DNA of 5,049 nt from Rhizobiaceae bacterium UBA1291 (GTDB lineage: Bacteria > Pseudomonadota > Alphaproteobacteria > Rhizobiales > Rhizobiaceae), in NCBI GenBank assembly GCA_002307905.1, contig DBUL01000062.1, positions 1-5,049 on the forward strand, given 5' to 3'. A program made the position numbers and the translations under genes. The stretch's first letter is position 1. Every line of letters starts with the position of its first letter. This document shows, piece after piece, positions 1 to 5,049 of the stretch. The notes beneath the pieces were generated by a model, which had not been told where the DNA came from, did no database searches, and saw only the letters and a program-made list of their open reading frames with translations.

Positions 1-1
1 G

Positions 2-409
2 CTCGCCCTGCGCCACTGCGACGACAGGCAAGCCCGGCCGCTCTGTCGAAACCGGGTCTGTCGTCGCAACCGCATGTGCAGCGGCCCGATGCTCGCCACG
101 CCACGCCAGGGCCCGGCGATCGCCAGGGAGCGCGAACTCGGTCTGAGCGGTGCCGCCGTCGCCTGCCTTCCGCTCTGCATCGTGAATGCGGAAGGGAAAA
201 TCTTCGACTATCTCGTCGAGACGACACTGCCGCAGATCGACGTCATGCTGAGCGAGGACGATCCACTCACCGTGGAATACTGTTTCCGGAAGCAGAACCG
301 GGCGCGCCGCCGCTATCTCGCACGCTTCGCCCCCGACGAGCCGAACCCTTGCCTTTGCCACCCGACCGGCCCACTTGAAAGGCAATATCCGTGCAGAGAG
401 GATCCGATA
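2..409 (+). CDS. Cys/Arg-rich protein of unknown function, 5'-truncated, in frame with ubiG
   Basis: I do not recognise a named family. The frame is open from the first bases of the window, so its start lies outside. Codons up to about position 370 favour G/C at the third base, as in a real gene. The N-terminal part has spaced cysteines in an Arg-rich stretch ([12 protein letters not shown] around codons 15-26), possibly a metal- or nucleic-acid-binding knuckle. Then come a hydrophobic piece with two cysteines (VACLPLC), a segment reading [17 protein letters not shown], and a basic patch ([14 protein letters not shown]). The end is unresolved: this frame has no stop before the ubiG ATG at 410, and the last 18 or so codons look like non-coding leader. 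A frame change would end it at TGA 376-378 or at TAA 408-410, which overlaps the ubiG start as TAATG. It could be a fusion, a frameshifted gene or a gene with a lost stop. Confidence 0.5.
395..402 (+). promoter_or_regulatory. Ribosome binding site deciding the ubiG start
   Basis: AGAGAGGA lies seven bases before ATG 410. It supports translation starting at 410 rather than at in-frame upstream ATGs such as 74. The protein from 410 also begins as UbiG proteins do, a short way before the [13 protein letters not shown] segment. Confidence 0.7.
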
Positions 410-1186
410 ATGAGCGCTGAAGCACGCACCACGATCGATCAGGTTGAAGTCGACCGTTTTTCCGCCATGGCGGCGGAATGGTGGGACCCGACCGGCAAGT
501 TCAAGCCCCTGCACAAGATCAATCCCGTCCGCCTCGCCTATATCCGCGATCATGTCTCAGCCCATTTCGGCCGCGACCCCAAGGCCCATCGCCCGCTGGA
601 CGGCCTGCGCATCCTCGACATCGGCTGCGGCGGCGGCCTGCTCTCCGAGCCGGTCGCCCGAATGGGTGCCAATGTGCTCGGCGCCGACGCCTCCGAGCGC
701 AATATCGGCATTGCCAGCACCCATGCCGCCCAGACAGGTGTTGAAGTCGACTACCGTGCCGTCACCGCGGAATCGCTCGCCGCCGCCGGCGAAACCTTCG
801 ATGTGGTCCTCAACATGGAAGTGGTGGAGCATGTCGCCGACGTGGAGTTCTTCATCTCCACCTGCGCCTCCATGGTGCGGCCCGGCGGCCTTATGCTCAT
901 TTCCACCATCAACCGTACCTTCAAGGCGGCCGCCCTGGCCATCGTCGGCGCCGAATACGTGCTCGGCTGGCTGCCGCGCGGTACACACCAGTACGAGAAA
1001 CTGGTGCGCCCCGAAGAGCTCGAGGCGCCATTGAAGACGAGCGGCATGGAGGTCGTCGAGATGAAAGGCGTGTTCTTCAATCCGCTGCACAATCAGTGGA
1101 ACCTGTCCGCCGACATCGACGTCAACTACATGGTGCTGGCCCGCCGTCCCGCGATCGCCGGAACGACGGCGGGAGGCGCGGCATGA
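410..1186 (+). CDS. ubiG: Ubiquinone biosynthesis O-methyltransferase UbiG
   Basis: SAM-dependent class I methyltransferase that carries out both O-methylations of ubiquinone synthesis (family knowledge). The 258-residue product matches the usual UbiG length of about 240-260. The N-terminal UbiG signature is present ([20 protein letters not shown], about residues 16-35), followed by motif I with the SAM-binding glycine loop (DIGCGGG, 70-76) and the acidic residue of motif II (GADAS, 91-95). Further on are MEVVEHV (136-142), the post-motif VRPGG (156-160), STINRT (165-170) and [11 protein letters not shown] (187-197). The membrane-binding region between the last two is hydrophobic, as expected. 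Start at 410 is chosen from AGAGAGGA and family length; the same frame is open upstream into a Cys-rich sequence. Its TGA stop overlaps the next ATG (ATGA, 1183-1186), so the two genes are probably co-transcribed and translationally coupled. Confidence 0.95.
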   Translation: MSAEARTTIDQVEVDRFSAMAAEWWDPTGKFKPLHKINPVRLAYIRDHVSAHFGRDPKAHRPLDGLRILDIGCGGGLLSEPVARMGANVLGADASERNIGIASTHAAQTGVEVDYRAVTAESLAAAGETFDVVLNMEVVEHVADVEFFISTCASMVRPGGLMLISTINRTFKAAALAIVGAEYVLGWLPRGTHQYEKLVRPEELEAPLKTSGMEVVEMKGVFFNPLHNQWNLSADIDVNYMVLARRPAIAGTTAGGAA

Positions 1187-1734
1187 CGGCCCCGGCAGAC
1201 GTCGTCTCCTTCTGGCGCGAGGCCGGACCGGCAAAATGGTTCGCCAAGGACGACGGCTTTGATGCCGCGATCCGTGACGGCTTTCTCGACGCCCATTTCG
1301 CCGCCGCCCGCGGCGACTTGGCCGACTGGGAGCAGACGGCCGAAGGCACGCTTGCCCTTCTGATCCTGCTCGACCAGTTCCCCCGCAATCTCTTCCGGGG
1401 CAGCGGCCATGCCTTCGCGACCGACGGCCTGGCGCGGATGATCGCCCGCAAGGCGCTGGAGCAAGGCTTTTACCACGCGGTCGATCCCAAGCTGCGCCCC
1501 TTCGTCTACCTGCCCTTCGAGCATTCCGAGGACCCGGCCGACCAGGCGCTCAGCATGGACCTTTTCACCGCCCATCGCGATGAGACCGGCGACACCGAAA
1601 GCCTGCGCTGGGCGGTCGAGCACCGCGACATCATCGCACGCTTCGGCCGCTTCCCCCACCGCAATGCCGCACTGGGGCGCGACACGACGAGGGAAGAGCA
1701 GACCTATCTCGAGGGTGGCGGGTTCAAGGGGTGA
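1183..1734 (+). CDS. DUF924 family protein
   Basis: A 183-residue member of the DUF924 (PF06041) family of mostly alpha-helical, TPR-like bacterial proteins whose biochemical function is not known. Family hallmarks seen are [14 protein letters not shown] (7-20), [12 protein letters not shown] (62-73), AFATDGLAR (78-86), [13 protein letters not shown] (105-117) and [19 protein letters not shown] (154-172). It is full length, since the family usually runs to about 180-200 residues. Start at ATG 1183 overlaps the ubiG stop as ATGA, and GGGAGG at 1171-1176 is a good ribosome binding site. A longer in-frame start at 1096 would lie deep inside ubiG and add Arg-rich non-family sequence, so it was not used. 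Coupling to ubiG suggests co-expression but does not establish a role in quinone synthesis. Confidence 0.9.
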   Translation: MTAPADVVSFWREAGPAKWFAKDDGFDAAIRDGFLDAHFAAARGDLADWEQTAEGTLALLILLDQFPRNLFRGSGHAFATDGLARMIARKALEQGFYHAVDPKLRPFVYLPFEHSEDPADQALSMDLFTAHRDETGDTESLRWAVEHRDIIARFGRFPHRNAALGRDTTREEQTYLEGGGFKG

Positions 1735-1840
1735 GGTAGGGTCGCAGAGGGCGCGGGGAAGTGATCCCAGCTGGAACCGAGGCTTTCCCCCACATCCCCG
1801 GTCATGATATGCTCGCCTTCGAATGGATGAGGAAATCGTG
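1735..1840 (+). other. Short intergenic region ahead of the toxin-antitoxin module
   Basis: About 106 bases between the DUF924 stop and the antitoxin start. It contains an 8-base palindrome CCAGCTGG (1767-1774) flanked by GGGGAA (1755-1760) and TTCCCC (1785-1790), which could pair around a 24-base loop. No T tract follows, so this is not a convincing Rho-independent terminator. A promoter and a ParD operator would be expected here. The only -10-like string is TATGCT (1808-1813), with no good -35 element upstream, so I do not assign a promoter. Confidence 0.4.
1829..1835 (+). promoter_or_regulatory. Ribosome binding site selecting the antitoxin start at 1841
   Basis: GAGGAAA ends five bases before ATG 1841. 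The in-frame ATG at 1823 has no purine-rich sequence before it, so 1841 is the better start, giving an 89-residue protein. Confidence 0.6.
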
Positions 1841-2110
1841 ATGGCCGGAAAAACCGAGATTGCTGTCCAGGTGGACCCCCAGATGGAGGAGTTCATCCTC
1901 AAGGAAATGAAGCGGGGATCATTCCCCTCCGCCAGTGCCTATGTTGCGGCGCTGCTGCATGAACGCTTCGAGGATGAGCAAGCCCTGCAGACATTGGAGC
2001 AGGAACTGGACCGCGGCCTTGCCGACATCGAAGGCGGACGCGTCACGTCGGCCGAAGAGGCTTTTGACAGCGTTCGCGCCGAGCTCGGCCTAAAACGCCG
2101 GCGAGCATGA
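1841..2110 (+). CDS. parD: ParD-type ribbon-helix-helix antitoxin
   Basis: Antitoxin of a type II toxin-antitoxin pair: it binds and neutralises the toxin encoded next to it and, in this family, represses its own promoter as a dimer. The 89-residue product has the ParD layout. A short beta strand (EIAVQVD, 6-12) is followed by two helices of a ribbon-helix-helix fold, with the typical turn RGSFPSASAYVAALL (25-39). An acidic, helical C-terminal tail (about 44-85, LEQELDRGLADIEGGRV and following) is where ParD proteins contact ParE. Start at 1841 is chosen because GAGGAAA precedes it; ATG 1823 would add MDEEIV. The stop overlaps the toxin start as ATGA (2107-2110), the usual antitoxin-first coupling that keeps antitoxin synthesis ahead of toxin. 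The subfamily within RHH antitoxins is uncertain. Confidence 0.87.
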   Translation: MAGKTEIAVQVDPQMEEFILKEMKRGSFPSASAYVAALLHERFEDEQALQTLEQELDRGLADIEGGRVTSAEEAFDSVRAELGLKRRRA

Positions 2111-2433
2111 GGGTTGCGTTCACCCGTTCGGCTCGCGCCGATCTGACCGCGATCGGCCGTTATATCCTCGAACACAATCCGTCGCGCGCCGACGCTTTCT
2201 TGGACGAACTGCTACAGTGCTGTCTTGAGATCGCCGACATGCCGGAAGCTTTCGCGCTTGTCCATCTTCCACGTGTCGGTGGTATGAGACGGCGCGTATT
2301 CGAGCGCTATCTGATCTTCTACCAAACAGACCAGACAACGGTGACCATTGTCCGCATTCTGCACGGCGCCCGCAACTATGAGCGGATCTTGGCTCGGCAA
2401 GCCAAACGCAATCTCGGAGGTTCAGACACCTGA
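2107..2433 (+). CDS. parE: ParE/RelE superfamily toxin
   Basis: Toxin of the type II pair with the preceding ParD-like gene. The 108-residue product has the ParE/RelE core: an N-terminal strand and helix (VAFTRSARADLTAIGRYI, 3-20), NPSRADAFLDEL (24-35), then the C-terminal sheet RRRVFERYLIFYQTD (61-75), TVTIVRILHGARN (78-90) and a final helix. The RYLIFY...VTIVRILHGARN arrangement is typical of ParE, whose characterised members poison DNA gyrase; RelE relatives instead cleave mRNA on the ribosome. Sequence alone favours ParE but does not prove the target. It appears intact, with no frameshift. Codon choice is somewhat more relaxed than in ubiG (TTG, CTA and TGT appear), which fits acquisition by transfer. 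Its stop is four bases from the stop of the opposing DUF1178 gene, with no room for a terminator. Confidence 0.88.
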   Translation: MRVAFTRSARADLTAIGRYILEHNPSRADAFLDELLQCCLEIADMPEAFALVHLPRVGGMRRRVFERYLIFYQTDQTTVTIVRILHGARNYERILARQAKRNLGGSDT

Positions 2434-2437
2434 AGCG

Positions 2438-2866
2438 TCAATTCACGTCGTCCGGCAGAACCGGCAGCGGGGCGATCTCGATGCCCTCGTCGACCAGCGC
2501 CTTCACCTCTGCGATCGATGCCTCGCCGATGATGCCGCGCGCTTCGGCTTCGCCGTAGTGGATCTTGCGGGCCTCTTCGGGAAAGCGCTCGCCGACGTCC
2601 TCGCTATTGGCCCGGATCGCGGTGATCGCCTCCTTCAACTTGGCCATCGCCGTCTTCTGCGCCTCGGTGACGGCCAGTGCATGCACCGCCTCCTTCTGCC
2701 GCGCGGTCGAGACCGACGGCGCCATCAGCACCTTCGACACCTCGAGCGAGCCGCAGGCGGGACAGCTCAGATACCCGCTCGCCTTCTGGCGGTCAAAGTC
2801 ACCGCTCTGCGAGAACCAGCCCTCGAAGTCGTGCCCCTTGTCGCAGATGAGCGAATAGCGGATCAA
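2438..2866 (-). CDS. DUF1178 family protein with zinc-ribbon-like N terminus
   Basis: A 142-residue member of DUF1178 (PF06676), a proteobacterial family of unknown function. The N terminus MIRYSLICDKGHDFEGWF is typical. C8 together with C35 and C38 (CPACGS), and possibly H12, forms a likely zinc-ribbon-like site. The rest is helical and polar, with the family segment DVGERFPEEARKIHYGE (90-106). The gene starts with TTG (2866-2864): no ATG occurs in frame until residue 48, which would delete the metal site, and the TTG gives the expected family N terminus. TTG overlaps the TGA of the upstream amidase gene as TTGA, so translation is probably coupled; GGGGG about nine bases upstream may serve as ribosome binding site. 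It is the last gene of the comF-grxC-amidase-DUF1178 unit and converges on the toxin gene. Confidence 0.9.
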   Translation of the reverse strand: MIRYSLICDKGHDFEGWFSQSGDFDRQKASGYLSCPACGSLEVSKVLMAPSVSTARQKEAVHALAVTEAQKTAMAKLKEAITAIRANSEDVGERFPEEARKIHYGEAEARGIIGEASIAEVKALVDEGIEIAPLPVLPDDVN

Positions 2867-3720
2867 ACGGTGACGCCCCCTTTCGCGAGTTCCGGCTGCA
2901 TGCTGAGTTCGAAGTCGCGCGCGTTCTTCAAATTGGGGATCTTGGCGCGCGCTGCAGCCACCGCCCCCACATCGATGTCGGCCATGACGATCGCCTCGCC
3001 GGCACCACCGGCCACGGCCAGCACCTTGCCCCAGGGATCGACGATCATCGAATGGCCATAGGTCTCGCGGCCGTCCTCGTGCACGCCGGCTTGGGCCGCC
3101 GAGATGACGAAGGCCCCGTTCTCGATCGCCCGGGCCCTGAGCAACACCTCCCAGTGCGCCTCGCCGGTCTGGCGGGTAAACGCGGCGGGCGTCGTCAGGA
3201 TCTGCGCGCCGGCAACGGCTTCCGCGCGGAACAGCTGTGGGAAACGCACGTCGTAGCAGATGCCGAAGCCGAGCTTGGCAAAGGGAAGATCGGCGACCAT
3301 CGCCTTGTCGCCCGGCCGGTAGACGGCGCTCTCACGCCAGCTCTCGCCATTGTCGAGATCGACGTCGAACATGTGGATCTTGTCGTAAGCGCAGATCTTG
3401 CGGCCATCGGGTCCGAACAGGAAGGCCCGATTGGCGATCTTGCCGTCGGCAAGCAGAATCGCGGTCGAGCCGACATGCAGATGGATCGAAAGTTCGCGCG
3501 CAAGATCCCCGGCGGTCTTGACGATGATATCATGCTCCTCGTCGCGCAGGACGGTCATCAGGCCCTGACGGTCTTTTTGCACGGCACCGGTCATTTCGGG
3601 CGTCTGGACATAGATCGCCCCGTGGCCGGCGGCTTCTCGCACGAGGCGGACCATGGACGCGGCATTCTTTTCCGGGTTTACACCCGAGCACATCTGGATG
3701 GCGGCAGCCTTGAAGGTCAT
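2863..3720 (-). CDS. Carbon-nitrogen hydrolase, Nit1/Nit2-like amidase
   Basis: Nitrilase-superfamily hydrolase (CN_hydrolase, PF00795) of 285 residues, the usual size. The catalytic Glu-Lys-Cys triad is visible: E42 in QTPEMTG, K114 in YDKIHMFDVDL and C155 in GICYDVRFP. PAAFTRQTGEAHWEVLLRAR (178-197) and GHSMIVDPWGKVLA (222-235) are also characteristic. The closest groups are Nit1 (deaminated glutathione amidase) and Nit2 (omega-amidase). The preceding glutaredoxin gene makes the glutathione-repair role attractive, but this is inference; a broader amidase role remains possible. Start at ATG 3720 follows AAGGA (3735-3731) and gives the canonical MTFKAAAIQM. A longer open frame to 3804 would overlap grxC and adds unrelated residues. 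It lies 13 bases after the grxC stop and overlaps the DUF1178 start as TTGA. A cytoplasmic location is expected, since no signal peptide is seen. Confidence 0.93.
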   Translation of the reverse strand: MTFKAAAIQMCSGVNPEKNAASMVRLVREAAGHGAIYVQTPEMTGAVQKDRQGLMTVLRDEEHDIIVKTAGDLARELSIHLHVGSTAILLADGKIANRAFLFGPDGRKICAYDKIHMFDVDLDNGESWRESAVYRPGDKAMVADLPFAKLGFGICYDVRFPQLFRAEAVAGAQILTTPAAFTRQTGEAHWEVLLRARAIENGAFVISAAQAGVHEDGRETYGHSMIVDPWGKVLAVAGGAGEAIVMADIDVGAVAAARAKIPNLKNARDFELSMQPELAKGGVTV

Positions 3721-3733
3721 GGTTTTCTTTTCC

Positions 3734-3991
3734 TTAAGCGGCCAGAAGGGCGTCGAGCTTGCCGGCCCGGTCGAGTGCATGCAGATCGTCGCAGCCGCCG
3801 ACATGGCGTTCGCCGATGAAGATCTGCGGGAAGGTCATGCCGCCATTCGACTTGGCGATCATCTCCTGGCGCAACTCCGGATTGCCGGTCGCGTCGTGCT
3901 CAAGATACGATACGCCCTTGGATGCGAGCAGCGCCTTGGCGCGCGAGCAATAGCCGCAGCCCTGGCGGGTATAGATAGTCACCGATGCCAT
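3734..3991 (-). CDS. grxC: Glutaredoxin 3 (GrxC), dithiol type
   Basis: Small cytoplasmic thiol-disulfide oxidoreductase that uses glutathione to reduce protein disulfides and mixed glutathione disulfides. The 85-residue product is close to the size of E. coli Grx3. Features in order: beta strand VTIYTRQ (4-10), the redox motif C12-G-Y-C15 (dithiol class; CPYC is the commoner form, but CGYC is seen in alphaproteobacteria), the TFPQIFI segment with the cis-proline at P55, and the glutathione-binding GGCDDL (65-70). The extra cysteine at C67 in GGCDDL is typical of GrxC proteins. Start at ATG 3991 is preceded by GGAG with six bases of spacing and gives the family N terminus. It lies between comF (56 bases upstream) and the amidase gene (13 bases downstream), in the same orientation and probably the same operon. 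Confidence 0.95.
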   Translation of the reverse strand: MASVTIYTRQGCGYCSRAKALLASKGVSYLEHDATGNPELRQEMIAKSNGGMTFPQIFIGERHVGGCDDLHALDRAGKLDALLAA

Positions 3992-4013
3992 ATGTGTCTC
4001 CGGTCGGATGGGG

Positions 4014-4027
4014 CCGGCGAGAGCCGG
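4014..4027 (-). other. Small GC hairpin in the comF-grxC spacer
   Basis: In the 56 bases between comF and grxC, CCGGC and GCCGG form a perfect five-base-pair stem around a four-base loop. On the - strand RNA it is CCGGC-TCTC-GCCGG, about 22 bases before the grxC start. No T tract follows, so it is not a terminator. It may be an mRNA processing or stability element, or chance in GC-rich DNA. Confidence 0.3.
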
Positions 4028-4047
4028 AAAGGATGTGATTGTCCCTG

Positions 4048-4824
4048 TCATATAGGACCGGAGAATGCCCTTGCAAAGGTTAAAACTGTGACCTCCCGGG
4101 CGCCTGCCTTCTTCAGTGCGCGGGTTGCGGCGCTGACCGTCGCCCCGGTGGTGAAGACGTCGTCGATGAGCACGATCTTTCGACCGAACACTTCGGGCGT
4201 TCGGCCTTCCGGCACGCTGAAGGCGCCGCGCACGTTGAGCGCCCGGGCATTCGCCGTCAGCCCCACTTGCTGGACAGTCTTCTTTTTGCGCACCAGCGCG
4301 AGCGGCCGGAAGGGCTTGCCTGACAGGCGCGCCACATGCCGGCCGAGCTCGGCCGACTGGTTGAACTTGCGGGAAAACAGCCGCGTCCGGTGCAGTGGCA
4401 CCGAGACCACCACATCGCAATCGTCGAGCGCCTCGCCGCCGGCCCGCACCATCCAGCCGGCCATCATCGGCGCGAGATCGGTGCGGTCGCGGTATTTCAG
4501 GTCGTGGACCAGATCGCGGGCGATGCCCTCATGGATGGCGACGCTGCGCAGCCGGTCGAACACCGGCGGATTGGCGATCGCCTCGGCCGACAGCATGCCG
4601 GGTCCTGGATCATGGCCGAACGGCGTGCCGAGCACCTCGCAGAACGGCCGTTCGATGAAGCGCATGGAGGACCAGCAGCGCGGGCACAAGCCCCCGTGCC
4701 GGCCGGTCCGGCAATGGCAATGGGCGCAGCTTGGTGGAAAGACGATGTCGCGCAGCAACGCCGCGATGCCGATCGGCATGGCGATACTGACGGACACGGC
4801 CTTTTGCACGATTTGACCCGACAT
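4048..4824 (-). CDS. comF: ComF family protein (phosphoribosyltransferase fold)
   Basis: ComF/GntX-type protein of 258 residues from this start. An N-terminal zinc finger is visible as C33-x2-C36 (CAHC) and C47-x2-C50 (CPRC). It is followed by a type I phosphoribosyltransferase domain with SVPLHRTRLFSRKFNQSAEL (141-160), the segment QQVGLTANARALNVRGAF (185-202) and the PRPP-binding loop VLIDDVFTTGAT (218-229). ComF is needed for DNA uptake in naturally competent bacteria; in most alphaproteobacteria its role is not established. The start is uncertain. ATG 4824 gives a typical length but has no clear ribosome binding site. ATG 4890 gives 280 residues but overlaps the divergent methyltransferase start, and ATG 4779 gives 243. 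LLRDIVFPPSCAHC, the conserved N-terminal part, is present in all three. It is the first gene of the comF-grxC-amidase-DUF1178 unit. Confidence 0.9.
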   Translation of the reverse strand: MSGQIVQKAVSVSIAMPIGIAALLRDIVFPPSCAHCHCRTGRHGGLCPRCWSSMRFIERPFCEVLGTPFGHDPGPGMLSAEAIANPPVFDRLRSVAIHEGIARDLVHDLKYRDRTDLAPMMAGWMVRAGGEALDDCDVVVSVPLHRTRLFSRKFNQSAELGRHVARLSGKPFRPLALVRKKKTVQQVGLTANARALNVRGAFSVPEGRTPEVFGRKIVLIDDVFTTGATVSAATRALKKAGAREVTVLTFARAFSGPI

Positions 4825-4888
4825 GAGGTTGACTTTAGGCACTTGCCGGCGCCTTTGCCAGACCGAGTTTTTGACTGGAGCGGATGCC
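4825..4888. promoter_or_regulatory. Divergent intergenic region between comF and the methyltransferase gene
   Basis: About 64 bases separate the chosen comF start from the methyltransferase start, so promoters for both directions should lie in or near this gap. On the + strand, TTGACT occurs at 4829-4834 and again at 4871-4876, and TTGACC at 4813-4818; each resembles the alphaproteobacterial -35 element. None is followed by a clear -10 element at 16-18 bases, so no single promoter can be fixed. I see no convincing promoter on the - strand. Confidence 0.3.
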
Positions 4889-5049
4889 ATGGAGCGGATT
4901 TTTGATCAGGAGCTGGTGACGGCCAACCGCCTGCGTGCGAAGCGCCGGCTGGTAGCTGGCGGAGATTTCCTCCTGCAGATTGCGGCGCGCGAACTTGCCG
5001 AACGCCTCTCCCTGGTCGAGCGCCGCTTCGAACGCGCTGTCGAACTGCA
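4889..5049 (+). CDS. SAM-dependent methyltransferase, NDUFAF5/BioC-like, 3'-truncated by window end
   Basis: The first 53 codons of a gene that continues beyond the window. The product begins MERIFDQELVTANRLRAKRR and continues with DFLLQIAARELAERLSLVERRFERAVEL. This is the N-terminal lead-in of the rhizobial methyltransferases related to BioC and to the mitochondrial complex I assembly factor NDUFAF5; in these proteins the SAM-binding motif follows directly after this part, here out of view. In the whole family the exact substrate is uncertain for bacterial members. ATG 4889 is preceded by GGAG (4877-4880) with eight bases of spacing. The ATG lies within CCATGG, so the opposite strand also has an ATG in frame with comF. 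It is transcribed divergently from the comF unit. The identification rests on the lead-in alone. Confidence 0.8.
   Translation, partial: MERIFDQELVTANRLRAKRRLVAGGDFLLQIAARELAERLSLVERRFERAVEL

Noticed and set aside
557..1234. Long open frame on the - strand across ubiG
   Set aside because: It is antisense to a clearly recognised methyltransferase, has no family-like sequence and reflects high-GC third positions.
1808..1813. TATGCT as a -10 element for the toxin-antitoxin operon
   Set aside because: It matches only four of six consensus bases, and no -35 element lies at suitable spacing.
1126..1902. 258-codon open frame on the - strand across the DUF924 gene
   Set aside because: It overlaps a well-supported DUF924 protein on the other strand and carries no recognisable motif.
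2348..3061. 237-codon open frame on the + strand opposite the DUF1178 and amidase genes
   Set aside because: It is antisense to two recognised families and has no good start or motif.
3721..3804. 28-residue N-terminal extension of the amidase
   Set aside because: It overlaps grxC; the internal ATG 3720 has a ribosome binding site and gives the family N terminus.
3992..4420. Long N-terminal extension of GrxC
   Set aside because: It lies in another frame of comF, and the 85-residue form from 3991 matches glutaredoxin length with a GGAG site.
3653..4816. 387-codon open frame on the + strand opposite grxC and comF
   Set aside because: Both - strand genes show catalytic motifs; the + strand product looks like low-complexity antisense translation.
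1..5049. tRNA, rRNA, CRISPR array, insertion sequence or prophage parts
   Set aside because: No cloverleaf, repeat-spacer pattern, transposase, integrase or terminal inverted repeat was seen on either strand.

Overview
The window is GC-rich, compact alphaproteobacterial DNA. The gene set and protein sequences (UbiG, a DUF924 protein, ComF, glutaredoxin, a nitrilase-family amidase, a DUF1178 protein and an NDUFAF5/BioC-like methyltransferase) point to the Rhizobiales (Hyphomicrobiales), in the Rhizobium/Agrobacterium/Sinorhizobium area. That placement rests on recognised sequence character, not on a database search. Nearly all bases are coding; no RNA gene, IS element, CRISPR array or convincing Rho-independent terminator is visible.

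Layout from left to right. Positions 2-409 hold the 3' part of a Cys/Arg-rich unknown reading frame. It enters from outside the window and runs without a stop, in the same frame, into ubiG. ubiG (410-1186, ubiquinone O-methyltransferase) overlaps a DUF924-family gene (1183-1734) by ATGA. After a gap of about 106 bases comes a two-gene ParD/ParE-type toxin-antitoxin module (1841-2433), whose genes also overlap by ATGA. All of these are on the + strand.

Facing them on the - strand is a compact four-gene transcription unit, read from right to left: comF (4824-4048), grxC (3991-3734), a Nit1/Nit2-like carbon-nitrogen hydrolase (3720-2863) and a DUF1178 protein (2866-2438). The hydrolase and DUF1178 genes overlap by TTGA, so the DUF1178 gene starts with TTG. 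The toxin gene and the DUF1178 gene converge with only four bases between their stop codons. At the far right, divergent from comF, the first 53 codons of a SAM-dependent methyltransferase begin at 4889 and run off the window.

Functional reading: ubiG serves ubiquinone synthesis. The - strand cluster combines a phosphoribosyltransferase-fold DNA-uptake protein homologue, a dithiol glutaredoxin, an amidase of the group that removes deaminated glutathione, and a zinc-ribbon-like protein. The grxC-amidase pair suggests thiol/glutathione housekeeping. The ParDE module sits at the junction between two housekeeping blocks and is the most accessory-looking part. I see no clear evidence of an undescribed multi-gene system. 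The points most worth checking are the stop-less junction of the Cys-rich frame with ubiG and the placement of the toxin-antitoxin pair.
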